A stretch of DNA of 24,693 bases from an uncultured Eubacteriales bacterium (GTDB taxonomy: Bacteria > Bacillota > Clostridia > Oscillospirales > Oscillospiraceae): positions 1 to 24,693 of the forward strand of contig URAM01000030.1 in NCBI GenBank assembly GCA_900545815.1. The letters run 5' to 3'. The translations under genes were made by a program, and so were the position numbers. A model generated the notes under the pieces. It was not told where the DNA came from. It did no database searches and saw only the letters and a list, made by a program, of their open reading frames with translations. Of this stretch, positions 22,682-24,693 are shown piece after piece; the stretch's first letter is position 1; every line of letters starts with the position of its first letter.

Positions 22682-23095
22682 ATGTTGAAACTGTACTTTG
22701 GCAACCTGGTCAACACGGTCACCACCCTGCTGCTGGTGGTGCTGCTGGGGTTCCTCGGCGTTTCCCTCTGCCACCGCGCCGCCATCACCAGCTGGGGACG
22801 CCGGACGCTGCTGGCGTTGGTGCTGGGGCTGGTCATCTGCTGCTTCGCCGCCGCACGGGACGGGCTGGACAAGACCATTCAAAACGCCATCGACGGCAGC
22901 TGCGCCCCTGGACTGTTCTCCCTCATCAGCATCCCCACCCTGGTCGGCTGTGTGGGTGCCTTTCTCATCCTGCTGGCCGCTGTGGCCACCCTCTTTACCC
23001 ACTCCCAATCCATGCGGGAGGCTTGGTTCTACGTCCTATCTGTCGGGGTGCTGCTGAAGGTGGTCACGGTGGAGGTGTGTCGATTTTTGGTGTGA
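22682..23095 (+). CDS. Small membrane protein, four predicted helices
   Basis: I do not recognise the family. The 137-residue product has about four hydrophobic segments (TTLLLVVLLGFLGVSLC, LLALVLGLVICCFAA, SLISIPTLVGCVGAFLILLAAVATLF, FYVLSVGVLLKVVTVEV) with a short polar loop DGLDKTIQNAIDGSCAPG outside or inside between helices 2 and 3. AAAGGAG lies 8 nt before the ATG and the gene begins 16 bp after the flavodoxin stop, so it belongs to the same operon. It may be a membrane partner of the flavodoxin, for example a small quinone- or heme-linked subunit; this is speculation, no heme or quinone motif is evident. Confidence 0.7.
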   Translation: MLKLYFGNLVNTVTTLLLVVLLGFLGVSLCHRAAITSWGRRTLLALVLGLVICCFAAARDGLDKTIQNAIDGSCAPGLFSLISIPTLVGCVGAFLILLAAVATLFTHSQSMREAWFYVLSVGVLLKVVTVEVCRFLV

Positions 23096-23099
23096 CCCC

Positions 23100-23128
23100 T
23101 TTACAAGTGAACGACCGTTTACTATAAT
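23100..23128 (+). promoter_or_regulatory. Promoter of the second TetR gene with embedded operator
   Basis: TTTACA (23100-23105), 17 bp, TATAAT (23123-23128). The spacer is the imperfect palindrome AGTGAACGACCGTTTACT (23106-23123; 7 of 8 arm positions match), the same placement as at the first TetR promoter but a different operator sequence. Confidence 0.87.
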
Positions 23129-23152
23129 AGAGCAAAAGAAGGAGGGATGCCT

Positions 23153-23752
23153 ATGCAGGACACCAAGGAGAAGATCTTACTGGCGGCACTGAAGCTGTTC
23201 GCCCAGGACGGATACAAAGCAGTCTCGGTGAGCCAGATCGCCGGAGCGCTGGGGATGACCAAGGGCGCACTGTACAAGCACTACAAGAACAAGCGGGACA
23301 TCTTTGCCCACATTGTCGCCCACATGGAGGCACAGGACGCCCAAGAGGCGTCCGAGCATCAAGTGCCGGAAGGCACGCTGGCAGAGGATACCGCAGCCTA
23401 TGCCGCCACCCCCTTTTCTCACATTCTGACCTACAGCCAATCCATGTTCCACTACTGGACTCACGACCCCTTCGCAGCCCCATTCCGGAAGCTGCTGACC
23501 CTGGAGCAGTATCGGGACGCGGAGATGGCGCAGCTGTATCAGCAATATTTGTGCGCAGGGCCGCTGGGCTATCTGCGCGATCTGTTCGCCAGCCTGGGAT
23601 ACGACCAACCTCAGGAGCGGGCGCTGACCTTTTACGCCCCCATGTTCTTCCTCTACAGCGTCTACGATGGCCAGGGAGACACGCCTCTGCTCCAACAGTT
23701 GCTGAACGCCCACTGGGCCAAGATGTGGGCGCAGATGGGTGGGGAGGGTTGA
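23153..23752 (+). CDS. TetR-family repressor, copy 2
   Basis: A 199-residue TetR regulator, full-length paralogue of the one at 21519: both share GY(E/K)AVSV, LYKHYK(G/N)KRDIF, HIVAHM, QDA, LTLEQYRD(P/A)EM and FY(G/A)P in the ligand domain. The recognition helix differs (APSLYKHY versus KGALYKHY), matching the different operator palindromes. The ATG at 23153 is 7 nt from GGAGG; the ATG at 23147 abuts that site. It has its own promoter with an operator in the spacer. The next gene, an acetyltransferase, begins 112 bp later and may be under its control. Confidence 0.9.
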   Translation: MQDTKEKILLAALKLFAQDGYKAVSVSQIAGALGMTKGALYKHYKNKRDIFAHIVAHMEAQDAQEASEHQVPEGTLAEDTAAYAATPFSHILTYSQSMFHYWTHDPFAAPFRKLLTLEQYRDAEMAQLYQQYLCAGPLGYLRDLFASLGYDQPQERALTFYAPMFFLYSVYDGQGDTPLLQQLLNAHWAKMWAQMGGEG

Positions 23753-23864
23753 CCCTGAAAACTGACATCGAAATCATACAGATCGAGGTGATATGCGATG
23801 AAGCGCTGCATTGCCGTGTCCGGAATCGACTGACAAACCAACCACATAGATTGGAGGGATTTTT

Positions 23865-24494
23865 ATGACGATTTCGGCAGCCACCCTGTTCCCCCGCACC
23901 GGGGACACCCAGACCATCTATCTCAAACCCGCCATCACGAACCCCAACATCCAGGTGGGTGATTTTACCATGTACAACGACTTCGTCCACGACCCACGGG
24001 ACTTCCAGCGGAACAACGTGCTCTACCACTACCCCATCAACGGGGACAAGCTGATCATTGGCAAGTTCTGCTCCATCGCCTGCGGGGCGAAGTTCCTGTT
24101 TACCAGCGCCAACCACACCCTGCGTTCCCTGTCCACTTACCCCTTCCCTCTGTTCTTTGAGGAGTGGGGACTGGACAAGGCCCACGTGGCTCAGGCGTGG
24201 GACAACAAGGGAGACATCGTAGTGGGCAACGACGTGTGGATCGGCTACGAGGCCATCCTCCTCTCCGGCGTCACCATCGGCGACGGTGCCATCATCGGCA
24301 CCCGTGCCGTGGTCACCCAGGACGTGCCCCCCTACACCATCGTAGGCGGCGTCCCTGCCAAGCCCATCCGCCGGCGCTTCGACGACGCCACCATCGACGC
24401 CCTGCTGCATCTGCGGTGGTGGGACTGGCCTCGGGAGAAGCTGGCGCGGAACATTGACGCAATTCAGGCTGGGCAGTTGGAGGAACTGAGATAA
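23865..24494 (+). CDS. Xenobiotic acetyltransferase of the CatB/Vat type (left-handed beta-helix)
   Basis: A 209-residue hexapeptide-repeat acetyltransferase. The arrangement matches the XAT subfamily that includes streptogramin A (Vat) and chloramphenicol (CatB) acetyltransferases: LYHYPINGDKLIIGKFCSIACGAKFL, the catalytic His in SANHTL, STYPFPLFFEEWG, the helix coils GDIVVGNDVWIGYEAILLSG and VTIGDGAIIGTRAVV, VGGVPAKPIRRRF and the C-terminal WWDWP. Family length is about 205-220. GGAGGG lies 6 nt before the ATG. Enzymes of this family use acetyl-CoA; whether this one modifies a drug or a sugar/other metabolite is undecided. Its position behind a TetR gene would fit inducible resistance. It ends at a strong terminator. 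Confidence 0.85.
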   Translation: MTISAATLFPRTGDTQTIYLKPAITNPNIQVGDFTMYNDFVHDPRDFQRNNVLYHYPINGDKLIIGKFCSIACGAKFLFTSANHTLRSLSTYPFPLFFEEWGLDKAHVAQAWDNKGDIVVGNDVWIGYEAILLSGVTIGDGAIIGTRAVVTQDVPPYTIVGGVPAKPIRRRFDDATIDALLHLRWWDWPREKLARNIDAIQAGQLEELR

Positions 24495-24510
24495 CAGCCT
24501 CAAACACCAA

Positions 24511-24545
24511 AAACGCCTGGGGAGCAGACTGCTCCCCAGGCGTTT
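24511..24545 (+). terminator. Terminator after the acetyltransferase
   Basis: Arms AAACGCCTGGGGAGC and GCTCCCCAGGCGTTT around a 4-5 nt loop, then GC; strong and bidirectional, 17 bp after the stop codon. Confidence 0.9.
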
Positions 24546-24568
24546 GCTATGCTGCGTGATCTGTGGAC

Positions 24569-24602
24569 GAAAAAAATCCCGTGGACGAAACGTCCACGGG
24601 AT
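24569..24602 (-). terminator. Terminator of tRNA-Leu
   Basis: Minus-strand arms AATCCCGTGGACG and CGTCCACGGGATT with a TTT loop and a T6 tail; the 5' arm starts directly at the tRNA CCA end. Confidence 0.88.
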
Positions 24603-24690
24603 TGGTGCGCGAGGCGGGAGTCGAACCCGCACGCCCGTAAAGAGCACTGGCACCTGAAGCCAGCGAGTCTACCAATTCCACCACTCGCGC
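24603..24690 (-). tRNA. tRNA-Leu (anticodon CAG)
   Basis: An 88-nt class II tRNA: acceptor GCGCGAG/CTCGCGC, D-loop AATTGGTAGA, anticodon stem CTGGC/GCCAG with loop TTCAGGT (anticodon CAG), long variable arm (TGCTCTTTACGGGCGT), T-loop TTCGACT, discriminator A and encoded CCA. Complete within the window; its promoter lies beyond the right edge. Reads the CUG codon, the commonest leucine codon in these genes. Confidence 0.95.
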
Positions 24691-24693
24691 ATT

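Noticed and set aside
23151..24653. 500-codon minus-strand open frame opposite TetR copy 2 and the acetyltransferase
   Set aside because: It begins inside tRNA-Leu, is antisense to two convincing genes and has no coherent domain.
1..24693. CRISPR arrays, IS transposases, rRNA genes, plasmid origins
   Set aside because: No regularly spaced direct repeats, transposase motifs, rRNA sequence or iterons were seen.

Overview
The window is GC-rich (roughly 55-60% by eye) bacterial chromosome with Firmicutes habits: AGGAGG-type ribosome binding sites, sigma-A promoters with 16-17 bp spacers, many intrinsic terminators, a T-box leader, lipoprotein solute-binding proteins and an electron-bifurcation-era style anaerobe gene set. 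Gene content and composition suggest an anaerobic gut Clostridia member (Oscillospiraceae-like, e.g. near Flavonifractor/Intestinimonas); that placement is inference, no rRNA is present.

Left edge (1-5236): a phage-type lysin on the minus strand, preceded by a tiny membrane-segment ORF, abuts the middle of a flavin/Fe-S 'old yellow enzyme' reductase gene on the plus strand whose whole TIM barrel is missing. The reductase remnant is followed by a GPH-type symporter and an MFS transporter, apparently the rest of a substrate uptake/reduction operon.

Middle (5309-9169): a convergent minus-strand gene for an unrecognised 580-residue membrane-anchored protein, divergent from a CDP-alcohol phosphatidyltransferase; then a 141-bp palindrome-ended intergenic repeat and an L-threonine aldolase.

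Amino-acid uptake block (9197-17989): metN-metI with its own promoter and terminator, then metQ separately controlled by a methionine-specific T-box leader. Convergent to it is a five-gene branched-chain amino-acid ABC operon (livJ-livH-livM-livG-livF in transcription order) on the minus strand. Its only visible promoter lies upstream of a small membrane-protein ORF and an intrinsic terminator, so the operon seems to be reached by read-through; three hairpins fill the livJ-livH gap.

Right part (17990-24693): a gene-poor stretch, a small hypothetical protein, tRNA-Pro(GGG), an ArsB/NhaD-type ion permease behind a 220-nt structured leader, and a twin regulatory cassette: TetR-flavodoxin-membrane protein, then a second paralogous TetR followed by a Vat/CatB-like acetyltransferase. 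Both TetR promoters carry a palindrome precisely inside the -35/-10 spacer. The window ends with tRNA-Leu(CAG).

The strongest leads for something undescribed are the ion-permease leader RNA, the liv leader ORF/terminator arrangement with the livJ-livH hairpins, and the duplicated TetR cassette. None can be claimed as a new system from sequence alone.
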